A stretch of 64,000 nt of DNA. Origin: Synchiropus splendidus (taxonomy: Eukaryota; Chordata; Actinopteri; Syngnathiformes; Callionymidae). The stretch lies in assembly GCF_027744825.2 (NCBI RefSeq), contig NC_071349.1, positions 4,216,001 to 4,280,000 of the forward strand, written 5' to 3'. Below are positions 33,311-44,800 of this stretch, one piece after another. Made by a program: the position numbers and the translations under genes. Under the pieces are notes generated by a model. The model was not told the origin of the DNA and did no database searches. It saw only the letters and a list, made by a program, of their open reading frames with translations. The first letter of the stretch is position 1, and every line of letters starts with the position of its first letter.

Positions 33311-33447
33311 GTTAAACGAGAAATGAATGAGCTGAGATCCAAATATACTTCTTAATGTTTTTTATTCCACAGGTTATGTAAGGATTCAAACGTAATGTTA
33401 TACAAAGAGAGTAAAAGAGTAAAAAAAAATAAAAAAAGTATCACATA
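33311..33447. other. Intergenic stretch of Maverick 1
   Basis: AT-rich sequence between the integrase start and the next gene. Part of it (about 33,310-33,397) matches 62,430-62,515 of element 2 inverted, so it is a genuine part of the element. TATTTGGATCTCAGC-like sequence is shared and could hold the integrase promoter. Confidence 0.45.
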
Positions 33448-34259
33448 CGAGGGAATCTCGTGTTTGTGACATCGACCAGGACCGGCGTTCTATTCCAGAT
33501 TCTACTTGCTGAATCCAGACGTTCAATTAGAGGATCCTCATGCTCATGTTTGATGTATTCATTCCAGACACTTGATTTTGGAGACCTCATTTCGAGCAAG
33601 ACTGTCTCAGACGTAGCCTTGGTTCTCATTTTCTCCGGTTGTACGTCATTCAGGGTCAAGTAGTGTTGTATAGCAGACAGAAAGTTCTTGTTACAGAGTC
33701 TCTTCATCAACGGGTGGAAGTTAAGACTGTATAAATCATCCTCCATCTCTTCAAGGCAGCTGTGTTGTAGTTGGCTGGGATGGTCTACTTGGCAACCGTA
33801 GCAGATCTCCCTCCAATACCTGCGCATGGTTTTACCTGGTAGATGAAATACAACTGTCTTTAAAGCTTTCAAGAAGAAACCGCTTATCCATCCATCCGTG
33901 TCATCATTAGCTGCTGGTTCTTGGTCTTGAGAAGCTGAAGATGAAGCAGGCGGATGCACGCCGACAGTTTCGTTCTTGGGGTAGGAGGTTGGTGCTCTCC
34001 CTACAGGTTCCTCCTCATCATCCACATCTTCCATTTCAGTTGCATCAAAGTCGTCTGTGTCGTCTTTGATGGTCGCTGAAGGACAGGCTCCATCTGTCGT
34101 GTTGTTGTTAGAACCATCGTACTCATGACCATCACCAGTTACGTGTTCTACCACAGGAAATAGAGGGCTCGTCGAGGAGTTGTTCATTCCGTACCCAGTG
34201 CCGCCTGTAGCAGCTCCGAGGAAGATAGTGCCAATACCTCTCTTCCCTTCGGTCCTCAT
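33448..34259 (-). CDS. Maverick-associated protein, function unknown (about 270 aa, intact frame)
   Basis: The longest uninterrupted frame of the element (ATG 34,259; stop near 33,443). The N-terminus is Gly-rich (FLGAATGGTGYGMN), then an acidic low-complexity zone (DDTDDFDATEMEDVDDEEEP). The C-terminal half is compact, with WREICYGCQVDHPSQLQHSC (near 33,755-33,815), a Cys/His cluster that could bind zinc, and LYSLNFHPLMKRLCNKNFLS. Similar Cys-x2-Cys...HPSQ...C proteins occur in fish Mavericks as I recall. I know no function. The acidic region suggests a regulatory or nuclear role, which is inference. The surrounding genes are dead, so its intact frame may be luck. Confidence 0.6.
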
Positions 34260-34376
34260 CGTTGTCTTAGTTGCTCTTGTTTCGACAGGTACGTCTGCAG
34301 GGTGTCGCTCTGGAAAAAATCCTCTTAATAGCAGCCATCAGTGAGTAGGCGGTCCAAAGGGGGCAGGACTAAAAGG

Positions 34377-34861
34377 TCAGTGCCTCTTTCGGCACAAGGG
34401 CATCATTCCATCAGCGGCTATGCTAGAAGAGGCCGTCGATTTTCGGAGAAACTCCTGAATTTTCTTACTCCAAGCATCCATTGGTATGGTTAACAGAGTA
34501 CGAAATACACCGCAATCAGAATTAAAATACTCCAGTACGAAATCTTGTTCTTGTTCACCCGTGACTCCTGTCGATACTTTATGGATGGCCATGAAGGACC
34601 ATCGTCCTGATCCTGAGATTTTAGCCAGCCATATAGCCACGAAGGACGGCTTCCTCTCCACTCGATCAGGTTTGTTAGACACGGCTCCAGCCTTCTGACG
34701 TTGTTGTTGTTGTTCTTCTTCTTCTTCTTCAGCCCTTGGAAAATTTTCTGGCTTCACCTCTATTAGCACACCACAGTCGTTAGACTGATAACACAGCCAT
34801 CTCCGTAGGTTTTGTCATCATCCAACTGATAAATGTACAATTCAGTTTTCAGGTTTGACAT
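34377..34861 (-). pseudogene. Maverick-associated protein, function unknown, one frameshift
   Basis: The start at ATG 34,861 reads SNLKTELYIYQLDDDKTYGD, and the frame shifts near 34,785. It is then open from ATG 34,769: GVLIEVKPENFPRAEE-type sequence, a Gln/Glu run, then PSFVAIWLAKISGSGRWSFM, DFVLEYFNSDCGVFRTLLTI and IPMDAWSKKIQEFL, ending at 34,377. No family recognised. The compact second half looks like a folded domain. It is the outermost gene of the element, and ERV sequence starts one base beyond its ATG, so the flank was lost. Confidence 0.5.
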
Positions 34862-36277
34862 TTTGGTGTATTCTTCTTCTCTCTGACGAGGCAGCAAAAG
34901 AAGTGTCAAGATGCAAAATAGCCATTTTGTCACCTATGGTGACATTAGAACCCTCAGTCACACCTGAAGACATAATCTTGATCCAAGAAAATGCCGATGA
35001 AAATGAAAAGGTTTTGTGGAAACAAAAAGGAGCTACTGTGGACAATCAGGGTCTCTGGCGATCACATGAAGGCAAGCTCGTAGCTCCAACTGCACTTTTG
35101 ACCATCTTGATTTCGGAGGTGCACAGTGATCTGCACTGCACGCAAGGGGGGAAGTGGTGAAGAAAATCAGACAGCAGGGATATTGGTCCCCATTTTTGCA
35201 GACAACAACAGATGAAGTGCTGAATCAATGTGAGATTTGTGAAGAAAACAACGAAAAAACATCAAGATACCAATAGGTCATATTCCAGTCCCAGAAGGTC
35301 CATTTAAACATCTTGTGATCGATTACGTTGACATGATAAAAACGGTTCAAGGGAGACGCAACATGTTGGTGGTAATTGATCGGTTAAGCTGCTGGGTTGA
35401 AGCAGCACCATCTAAAGACTTGAGTGCTGAAACAGTAATCAAATTCCTGACCAGATAAATCATTCCTCGAGTTGGCATTCCGTCAGAAATAAGCTCAGAC
35501 AACGGTGCTGCATTTGTACAAAAGGTTGTGAAGGGTATCTTGCAGCAACTTCGAATCAAACAACGATTGGGTGCCGTTTATCACCCCCAGAGTCAGGGAA
35601 TGGTTGAGGGGATAAATGGAACCCTGAAAGCGAAACTGAATAAGATCTGTGCTAGCACGAAGCTAAACTGGGTTGATGCGTTACCATTAGCACTGATGAG
35701 TTATCGCATGCAAACTCATCAAAGCACGCATTTGACACCACACAAGATGTTGACGGGATGGCCGATGCCGGCACCACACTTGAGGGGACCCTACAAGGGG
35801 CCTCCACTTGAGCAACTACAATCTGAACTTAGAAGTTATACGAAGCAACTAACTTCTATCCATAAGACTATCTATCTGCAGGAGAGAAAACGGGAGCTTG
35901 AGGCCGATCGTGAGGTCGGGCATTTGGTGGTTCCCGGCGACCAGGAGTATATCAAGGTCTTCCGAAGGAAGTGGCACCAGCCGAGATGTGAAGGTCCATA
36001 CACCGTGGTCCGAGCAACACCAACAGCTGTCCAAGTCGAAGGCAGCGCCACTTGGTACCATCTGAGCCATTGCACAAAGGCCCAAGGCCATCACAACCAA
36101 AGAGGTAATAAAACAGGCAGTGAAGTCAATGATTTAGATAGTCAAAATGTTGATGACAAGGCTTGCTGTGCTAATAAGTTGTCTGGTTTGGTTGTCACCA
36201 GGAGACGAGCTCGCGCAGCTTGCGAGACCGCAGCAGCCGACCAAAGTCCAGACCGTGACACCCTAAGTTCCAGCTAA
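34862..36277 (+). pseudogene. pol: ERV pol: integrase, truncated and broken
   Basis: The left part (34,862-35,160) is the linker and start of the integrase zinc-binding region (LWRSHEGKLVAPTALL, near 35,053-35,100), followed by a stop. The catalytic core lies at about 35,340-35,660. The first Asp is in VVIDRLSCWVEA, the second in SSDNGAAF, and the Glu is in GMVEGINGTLK. A TAA at 35,456-35,458 interrupts it. The C-terminal domain is near 35,930-36,080 (RRKWHQPRCEGPYTVV). The MLV-type core and C-terminal spacing support a gamma- or epsilonretrovirus-like origin. No RT remains upstream. Confidence 0.85.
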
Positions 36278-36620
36278 AAAACTCGAGCATAACAGGGACT
36301 CAGTTAAGTACGATGCGATCACCCGTTGTGTGAAAAATGCCCAGAAACACAAAACGTTAAGCGTATTGGTGCAGGACAGGCGGAGTAAAAGTGGGATCCA
36401 TGTCAGAGGTCAGGGAGCTCTAGGTAAAACACTGTCTGCCAAACTTGGAACCACACCACAGTCAAAAAAAAAGGAAACGAAGATGACCGTCCAGTTTTGA
36501 CCACCACTAGTCCTCTCTGTAATAAAACCACATTATTCGATTAATTATATTTACTATTTACACAAACCATACCTATGAAATATTTAAACTACTGGGAGAA
36601 CAACTGCATGAAACTGGTAA
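36278..36620. other. Degraded pol-env interval of the ERV
   Basis: About 340 bp with no clear protein reading. Most of env, including the surface subunit, is missing here. Confidence 0.45.
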
Positions 36621-37037
36621 AATGGTGTTACGAAATCGTCAGGTGTTAGATTGGTTGGTGTGTGTCACATGTTTGCAGATCAGTGTTGCACTTACATTCC
36701 AACAACACCGCGCCTGATGGAACATTTGCCATTGCAATGGATAAACTTAGAGATTCAAAAAATGAGATAAAAGAGCATGCAGGAGCTATAAGTTGGGCCT
36801 GGGATTGGTTAGATGGACACCGAAGAAAATGTGGAGCAAGTGAGGATGACTACTGCAATCATACTCATCGTCATTTTTCTTCTGGCATGTTGCATCGTAC
36901 CCATGATGAGGAAACTGTGTCTGCGAATGACTGAGAAGCAGTTAGCGGTCACGACGGGACTTTGGAACGCACAGATGCTGAACATGATGCCTGCTGAACA
37001 ACTGGCTCTCGTGGTGACTGAGAGACCACATCTGTAG
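36621..37037 (+). pseudogene. env: ERV env transmembrane subunit remnant
   Basis: A CX6CC cysteine motif typical of gammaretroviral-type transmembrane subunits is readable near 36,664-36,690. A helical stretch follows in another frame (DKLRDSKNEIKEHAGA, near 36,740-36,790). A hydrophobic membrane anchor lies near 36,850-36,905, and a short tail ends at 37,037. At least two frameshifts separate these parts, and the fusion peptide and surface subunit are absent, so no envelope could be made. Confidence 0.7.
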
Positions 37038-37488
37038 CCATCACCTGATTAATTGGAGGACTCTGATCATACTCCAGAGGTGACTGAAGAATGAGGTGTT
37101 GTTATGATTACATGACAAATGTGTTTAAATCATGATCCTATGTTTCTTTGCCAGTATAATTACTTGATTATTGTTTCACTAAAAAAAAAAAAAAAAAAAA
37201 AAGAAAATTTCACCTGTGACGAAAAGTGACAACAAAAAACAATTGGGGAAAACTTTTGATGCTTCCGGAAACGAACTGACTGATTTTCCTGCGACGCGGT
37301 TGAGATTTTTATTTAACCAGACAGCAGTAAACATATTGAACTAACTACAGCTATATGAATCATTTAGTTAACATTTTCTACATACTTATATCCAGTATAT
37401 TGTCACTGCTCTGTTACAGTACGAAATAATCTTCAATAAAATAAAATGGGATAGTTTGCTAAATTCGGTGTGTGGGTCTGAGACCCAC
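37038..37488. other. ERV 3' untranslated stretch with poly(A) run
   Basis: No gene. It contains a run of about 22 A near 37,180-37,201, followed by GAAAATTTCACCTG, which resembles the satellite family. Confidence 0.5.
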
Positions 37489-37498
37489 AAAGGGGAGA
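37489..37498 (+). promoter_or_regulatory. Polypurine tract of the ERV
   Basis: AAAGGGGAGA lies two bases before the TGTTGTGG start of the LTR, as expected for the plus-strand primer of reverse transcription. Confidence 0.7.
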
Positions 37499-37500
37499 TA

Positions 37501-37919
37501 TGTTGTGGAATAATTTGACCTGTGTCATTAGGGTTACAATGATAACTTGTTTTTCAGTACCAATGGAATGTTGAACAGATATCCACCCACTCTGTATTCC
37601 AAATACGCCAGAGATGGTACCCTTGAAGTGAAAACAGGAATGTATGTTTTCTCTGGAGCTGCCAGAAGCTCTTGTTTTTGTGATTCAGCCAGGAGGCCAA
37701 AGGTGGACATGCATGTTTGTGACAATGTGTATCTGGTACAAGGAACGCCCTTGATCCAGCCCCTACCTAATGTGTTTGTACTTTGAACAATTTGATACTG
37801 AGCGATGTCAAGCGATGAAATTATGTGGAATAAAACAAAGCTTGTATCCCACTACTTCTGTGGTTTCTTCTGCTCCCGACTCGACGCCCTGAGAAGTGTA
37901 CCCCGCTGGCCGGACTACA
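37501..37919 (+). repeat. ERV 3' LTR, about 419 bp
   Basis: Starts TG right after the polypurine tract and ends CA at 37,919. A polyadenylation signal AATAAA is at 37,829-37,834 and a CTGCTCCCGACTCGACGCC stretch lies in the presumed U5. DIRS sequence resumes immediately after, which supports the right boundary. The partner LTR is not in the window. Confidence 0.7.
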
Positions 37920-38430
37920 CTAACAATTCTCTCATTTATTGGCCAGAGCTGCTGGAAGCACCTGAAGACAGGACAAAGTGAGGCAAAGAAGAAGCAGCTA
38001 CTTCAGATAAATAGAATTCTGCAAAAGTTGAGACGGAAGCCCAGGAGGCAGCGTGGCAGATTTCTGCCAAAGAAACTCCTCTGAAGGCTGCTATGGATGT
38101 TGCCCCATTTTACCACCTGCCAGTGCCACCCACAGCTTCTCTGTTTTCCTGAAGGCCTTGACTGCATTTAGATAAGCTCTCAGTGCCCTCACAGGAATAC
38201 ATGAAATACAGTCAGGACTAATCGAGAAGGCACATAGTTCTCCAAACCCTCCTGATGGAGGCCAGAGCCAGGAGAAGAGCTGTATTGTAAGCCACCAGCT
38301 CCAAAGGAGTCTGATCAAGTGGCTCCAAGAGAGCTTCAGAGTCAGACTTAATACCAATTGAAGATCCCAATAGGGGCAGATGCTAGGTGGGTCTTTGTCT
38401 TGTCTCCCTGCTTTAACTGGACTAGCAGTG
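37920..38430 (-). pseudogene. Second-lineage DIRS YR fragment, inverted
   Basis: On -, this reads as the counterpart of 49,440-49,915: CCAGCAGCTCTGG at the right end of YR, AVKAFRKTEKLWVALAGGKM (near 38,095-38,165) and an EPLDQTPLELVAYNTA-like stretch (near 38,280-38,330). Stops and a frame change near 38,250 disable it. The ERV LTR abuts it at 37,919. Confidence 0.62.
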
Positions 38431-39525
38431 GATGTTTACCCAACAGACAGCAGTCCACACCCGTTCAGCATTAAACGGGTGTGGACCCCTCATAATTTCT
38501 ACTACCTGCTGCAGGCTCACATCTGCGACATCTCTGGGTACCAGATCGAGCTGGGGTTATCTGCCGCCAATAGAATCACTCTCACCTTCTGAATCCTCCT
38601 CATCAACTGAAGGAGGAGGCGAGGTGGAGGGAAGGTGTGAAGGAGGCCCTCCGGCAACAAACACTGTTGGCAAAGAGGTCCGCCAGTGGGAGCCCAAACT
38701 TGGCCCAAATCATGTCCACCATGTCCTATGACAAACCCCACTCGTCACAAGGAATATTACACCAGCCTTTCTACTTCACTGGAAGTGCCAGGGCACTCTG
38801 CAAAATATGATTGTGAAATTAGAGAGGAGTGAGTCAGTGACTCTGTAATTGTGAAATTACAATTGTGAAATTACAGCTGGAGCCGGCACATCTGGCACAT
38901 GAAGCGAAGAATCTTGAGATCTGAAGACGAGCGGAGCGCCTCCTCTGGACCACGGAAACGTCAGGCAGGACTGAGGTGTCATCACACTCAGGGGAGAAGG
39001 ATTGCCGTGGGCCCTGACGCGCCAGTCATTCATAGCTAGTGATGCCATCATCCTTCTAGTTACGGGAGCAACGCCGTTTAGCTTCTGCCGACCACCAAAG
39101 CATGTAGTCATGATCTGGTAAACTGCAGGGTCGCCGTATGTCAAGAACCCATCTGGAATTCTGAATCACCCATGAAGTCATCTTGAGCACATGGCTTTGC
39201 GGACTGACCAGGAATCCATGGGACAAAACCATGGCCATCCTTAACCGGCGTCCTGACTGGCAGCGCTGTCTTCTTTGCCGGATGGCCGTCAAGGTAATGC
39301 GCATTTTATTGCACCTAATCCGCTTCCAATTATATGCGAAGGCACCAGCAGTATATGAAACTGGATAACACTGCGACCAACAAACCCCTCGCATGAACAG
39401 GTTGCAGCACACCCTCGTGTGAGTGTGTGCACAGGTGGCAGATTCGCGCAGTCCGGAACACCTCGCCCGTGGTCTATTCAGCCTGAATGAATGAATGGGT
39501 TGTGAAGATGTAGCATTAACAGCCC
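38431..39525 (-). repeat. Block B and DIRS-associated segment, inverted
   Basis: 38,431-38,540 matches the block B/YR lead (CCAACAGACAGCAGTCCACAC). 38,760-38,920 matches 6,870-7,010 inverted. 38,880-39,350 matches 1,520-2,240 inverted. 39,380-39,525 resembles the 3' noncoding segment inverted (GTGAGTGTGTGCACAGGTGG). A local duplication AATTGTGAAATTACA occurs twice near 38,847-38,875. No gene. Confidence 0.55.
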
Positions 39526-41505
39526 CTCATACATAGAGTGTTCCTCAGAAGATGCAAATTTCACCTGCCACTATAGCAGAAAGGGTCTTTGTACAGGGTG
39601 CAGAACTAATTCAACCTGTCTAAAGTGATTTAACAGAGTTATGAACACTTATTTTCGACGATCTGTAAACCACCTTTTCTTTGGCTGACAATGCGTTTTA
39701 TGCACTGTTCACTCACTGCTCATGTATGCTTGAGATAATGAAATTTTTTTCCTGCAACTAAAGGAAAAACACTCTTTCTAGTATAATTAACACCACCACC
39801 AACACCAAGATTTCTGAACTGTATTTCAGGGGGTTATAAAGTTTTTTTTTTTCCTGCTCAGCCTCTCTCGGGCTGAAAACGCGTTTTCTGCCCTGTTCAC
39901 CCACTGCTCAGAATAGTCTCAGAACATGAAAATATCACCTGCAACTATAGGAAAAACATTCTTCCTGGTATATTCAACAGTAAACCTACATTTCTGACAT
40001 GTTTTTAGAGGGTTATCAAAAATTAAATTTTTGCCGGTCCGAAAACGCACTGTTCACTCACTGCTGAGCGATTCCTCAGAAGATGAAAATTTGACCTGCC
40101 ACTTTAGCAGAAAAGGTATTTCTCCTGGGTGCAGAACTAATTCAACCTGTCTGAAGTGATTGAAGAGAGCAATCAACATTTTTATTTGTGTCGGTCTTTA
40201 AACCACCTTTTTTTGGCCGAAAACGCGTTTTACGCACCGTTCACTCACTGCTCACGGATGCCTGAGATCATGAAAATTTCTCCTGCAACTATAGGAAAAA
40301 CTCTCTATCTAGTATAATTAACACGAATCCTACATTTCTGAACAAAATTTCAGGGGGTTATCAACTTTTTTTTTTTTTTTCCTGGTCAGAAACCGAGCTT
40401 CTCTCGGCCTGAAAAGGCTTTTTCTGCTCTGTTCACTCTCGTCGATGCCAAAGAACATGAAAATTTCACCTGACTCTATAGCAGAAGGCGTCTTTCTTGG
40501 AGCTGCAGAACTAATTCAACCACTCAGAGTGGTTTCAGAGAGTTATCAACATTTTTATCGTTGTTGGTCTGAAAACCACAATCACTCGGGCTGAGAACGC
40601 GTTTTCTGCACCGTGCACTCACTTATCAGAATAGACTCCGAACATAAAAATGTCTCCTGCAACTGTTACTGATTTCACTCTTTCGAGTATATTCAACACT
40701 AAACCTACATTTTGAACTGTTTTTAGAGGGTTATTAACATTTTTATCTTTGACTGTCCGAAACCCACTTTTTCTTTGGCCGACAACGCATTTGTGACAGT
40801 GAGTGAACACACTGTTCACTCACTGCCCAGCGATTTCTCAGAAGATTAAAATTTCACCTGCCACTACAGCAGAAAAGGTATTTCTACTGGTTGCAGAACT
40901 AATTCAACCTGTCTAAAGTGATTTAAGAGAGTTATCAAGATTATTTATATTAATTGTTTTATTATTTAAGTCGGTCTGAAAACCAGCTTCACTCAGGCTG
41001 AAAACTTTTTCTGCACTGTTCACTCACTGATCAAAAGTGCCTCAGAACATGAAAATATCACCAGCAACTATAGGAAAAAAATTCTTTCTAGTATATACAA
41101 CACTAAACGTGTGTTTTTTGAGGGTAATCAACAATTTTATTTTTGCCAGTCCGAAACCCACTTTCTTTCTTGCTGAAAACTCTATATTATTATATTATAT
41201 ATATTATATTCTGTACTGTTCAGTCACTGCTCAGGGAAGCCTGAGAACATGAAAATTTATCCTGACTTCACAGCAGAAGCCTTCATTCTAGTAGCTGCAG
41301 GACTAATTCAACCTCAGAACTAATTCAAGTGGTTTCAGAGAGTTATCAAGATTTCTATTTTTGTTGGTCTGAAAACCACAGTCCCTCCGGCTGAAAACAT
41401 GTTTTCTGCGCTGTTCACTCACTGCTTAGAGGGGTGACTTAGAATATGAGAATTTCACCTACAGCTATAGGAGAAACACTCTTTCTAGTATATTCAACAC
41501 TAAAC
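39526..41505 (+). repeat. Satellite array S3
   Basis: About ten monomers of the 189-bp family in + orientation (cores near 39,868-39,890, 40,218, 40,590). Type-1 and type-2 monomers are mixed. A short AT-rich expansion lies at 41,188-41,212. It ends at the junction CAACACTAAACCTCGACGAATAGGG into block G. Confidence 0.88.
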
Positions 41506-41811
41506 CTCGACGAATAGGGCGCTGCGACTGGCCTACAAGCAGCTGAACCGTTCCACATTTCCTGCTTCCAAGCCATGGGATGAGTTTGACGAGAGCCAGC
41601 CGCTGCTATGAGGTTGATCTGGAGACTCTGTTCCCAGAGTTAGCTGAGTTCCGTGTGGTGGAGTCAAGCACATCCGCTGCCCGTCGTATCGAAGTTGAGC
41701 TCTCTCTCCACCGCCATCTCAAGAATCATCCCACTTCACTAACGGCCCGCTGGCGTTGAATGGCGAGACTACACACAGGGCACGACCGCGTGTTGTCTGC
41801 CCATAACTGCA
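41506..41811 (+). repeat. Block G 5' part, copy split by the LINE
   Basis: Contains AAGCCATGGGATGAGTTTGACG (near 41,571), GAGTTAGCTGAGTTCCGTG and the AAGAATCATCCCACTTCACT stretch. It stops in CATAACTGC at about 41,810. The rest of block G continues at 44,936 (GAAGATATCCGGACTATTCC). The uninterrupted arrangement is seen, inverted, near 54,225-54,240. Confidence 0.65.
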
Positions 41812-44800
41812 GGTAAGAGGTAATGCTGACAAGATGGCGCCGACGAAGGCTGACCTGGAATTATCGTGCATGTTATTTTGTTTATTTTTGTGTTTTGATG
41901 GAGCATCTGCGTGTTTTTACACACGAGATCAGTTGATGAACATCAGGGCTCTGACTCCGTCTGACTTACTACCAGTATTTGTGGTGTCAGTTACGGAGTT
42001 AGTTCATCTTTTGGCTGGGCGGAAGAAACTGAGGAGGAGAGGGAAACGTGCCGGTGCACTCGTTCGCCTTCGTCGAAGAGGATCGCGCACTCCGCTTCCC
42101 GGGATAATCCTCTCCAACGTCCGGTCGCTCAGCAATAAGATGGATGAACTGGCGCTGATGTTGAGACGGAACAGAGACTTCTCCTCCTCTTGTGTTTTGT
42201 GTTTCACGGAGACGTGGTTGAGCGATCTCATCCCGGACACTGCGCTTCATCTGGAGGGTTTCCAGCTTCACCGCGCGGACCGGGTTCAGGAGCTGGTGTA
42301 CGGACGTGACGGTGATCTTTCAGCACTGCTCTCCCTCTCTGGAATGTCTGATCGTGAACTGTAAGCCGTTTTACTCCCCACGTGAGTTCGCTTCATTCAT
42401 TCTGGCTCCCATATATATCCCGCCCAGCGCGAATGTACGTGAGGCTCAGAGTGCGCTCGCGGATCAGGTTCTGCATGTGGAGCGAACTTTCCCGGACTCT
42501 CCTGTGATTGTGCTTGGTGACTTCAACAAGGCGACTCTGAGTGAGGAGCTTCCCAGGTACAGGCAGGTTGTAAAATGTTCCACCAGAGAGCAGAGCGTGC
42601 TGGATCACTGTTACTCATCGCTCCGCAACTCTTATACTGCCCTCCCTCGAGCTGCACTGGGTCTCTCTGAACACTTGATGGTTCATCTTGTTCCTACATA
42701 CAAGCAGAAGCTGAAGCTGGCAAAGCCTGTTGTGAGGAGCATGAAGATCTGGACAAGTGAAGCTAAAGAGGAGCTGCAGTCTTGCATGGAGACCACAGAC
42801 TGGGAAGTGTTCAGGGCTGCCACCAACAATCTGGATGAGTATACAGACACTGTGACTTCATGGATCAGCTACTGTGAAGAGTGCATAGTTCCAACCCGCA
42901 CCAAGGTGAGTTATGCAAATGACAAACCTTGGTTCACAACTAAACTCAACCAGATCAGACAGGAGAAGGTGGCAGCTCGCAAGAGTGGGGGCAGGAACTG
43001 CTACAAAGAGATGAAGTATCGGTTTCAGAGGGAGCTGAAGAAAGCTAAGGCCGCATACTCTGACAAACTCACGCAGCAGTTCTCAGCCAATGACTCGGCT
43101 GTGGTGTGGAGAGGGCTCAAGGTGCCCACTAACTACAAGCCACGTGCCCCCCACACTCTGAACAACCTCGCTCTTGCACAGGACTTGAACAACTTCTATT
43201 GTCGCTTTGAGCAGCCCTTTTGCACCAACACCTCTGCGGTCTCTCCAGCCCCATGTTCCACTTTACAACAAAGGACTATGCTGTCTCTTAGTGACACAAC
43301 TAAGATGAACGATGTCACTGAGACAGCAAAGTCGATCACAGACACTTTTGATGAGCCACCCCCTCACCTCCCCCCTCTTCCTCTTTCTCTTGACATCATG
43401 GAGCAGGACGTGCGCACTCAGTTCAGGAGGCTGAACCTTCAGAAGGCGGCGGGTCCGGACAGAGTTTCCCCTGCCATCCTGAGGCATTGTGCTGCTGAGC
43501 TGGCTCCAGTGTTCACGGACATCTTCAATGCTTCCTTGGTGTCCTGTCATGTTCCTGCCTGCTTTAAGTCCTCCACTATCATCCCTGTTCCCAAGAAGGC
43601 CAGGATCACAGGACTGAATGACTACAGACCGGTGGCACTGACGTCTGTGGTCATGAAGTCCTTTGAGCGCCTGGTTCTGTCCCACCTGAAATCTATCACT
43701 GCTTCTCACCTGCACTCATTGCAGTTTGGCTACAGAGCCAACAGATCTGCGGACGATGCAGTGAACCAGGCCCTTCATTTCGTTCTGGAGCATCTGGACT
43801 GCCCAGGAACCTATGCCAGGATCCTGTTTGTGGACTTCAGCTCTGCCTTTAACACAATTCTTCCAGCTCTGCTTGAAGACAAGCTTGGCCAGCTGGACGT
43901 GCCTGACTCCCTCTGCAGATGGATTACAGACTTCCTGACCAGCCGAAGTCAGCGTGTGAGGCTGGGGACGACTGTCTCCGACACTCGGACCCTCAACATC
44001 GGGTCTCCTCAGGGCTGTGTTCTCTCACCATGGCTCTTCTCTCTGTACACTAACTGCTGCACCTCCAGCCACGAGTCCGTGAAGCTGATCAAGTTTGCGG
44101 ATGACACCACCATCATTGGGCTCATCTAAGATGGAGATGAGTCGGCTTACAGGAGGGAGGTGGAGCGGCTAGTGTCCTGGTGCAGCCACAACAACCTGGA
44201 GCTCAATGCCCAGAAGACAGTGGAGATGGTCATAGACTTCAGGAGAGTCACAGTTTCTCGGTCCCCTCTCATGTTGGCTGGTTTACCTATTCCTATTGTG
44301 GACTCCTTCTACTTCCTGGGAACCACCATCAATGAGGACCTCAAATGGGAGCCAACCATCAGGTCCCTCATCAGGAAGGCCCAGCAGAGAATGTTCTTTC
44401 TGAGGCAGGTACGGAAACTACGACTGCCGACGAAGTTGCTGGTGGAGTTCTATACGGCCATCATCCAGTCCATCCTCACCTCCTCTATCACCGTCTGGTA
44501 CAACAGCACCACCTCCAGGGACAAGAGCCGACTGCAGCGCATCGTACGTTCTGCTGAGAAGGTGATCGGTTGCAGCCTGCCACCTCTTCAGGACCTGTAT
44601 GCCTCTAGGACCCAGAGACGTGCAGGTCGGATCAGAGCCGACCCTTCTCACCCTGGACATGGACTGTTTGTTCCTCTTCCCTCTGGCAGGAGGCTACGGT
44701 CCATCCCGACCAGAAACTCCCGTCACAGGAACAGCTTCTTCCCCTCGGCCATCAGACTGTTAAATTTGTGAACAGCCTTGTTGTTATGTTATTCTATTTA

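Larger units (their letters stand above)
22424..34861. mobile_element. Maverick/Polinton (adintovirus-like) element 1, degraded
   Basis: Carries the diagnostic set of these self-synthesising, virus-like DNA elements: protein-primed family B DNA polymerase, packaging ATPase, adenain-like protease, double-jelly-roll major capsid protein, penton-like protein and chromodomain integrase. PolB, ATPase and two further ORFs run on +; protease, capsid genes, integrase and two unassigned genes run on -, giving two converging gene sets meeting near 28.3-28.7 kb. Two later insertions split genes at 26,568-27,260 and 29,725-30,143. All large genes have stops or frameshifts. Terminal repeats were not identified, so outer limits are approximate. 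A second element starts at 62.4 kb. Confidence 0.92.
34862..37919 (+). mobile_element. 5'-truncated gammaretrovirus-like endogenous retrovirus
   Basis: Contains the end of pol (integrase), a short env transmembrane-subunit remnant, a polypurine tract and a 3' LTR. The 5' LTR, gag, protease, RT and most of env are absent. The left edge coincides with the edge of Maverick 1. Several stops and frameshifts make it defective. It is an old copy in the genome. Confidence 0.85.

Noticed and set aside
37180..37202. Poly(A) run as the tail of a processed pseudogene
   Set aside because: No upstream coding sequence or target duplication found. It lies in the ERV 3' untranslated region.
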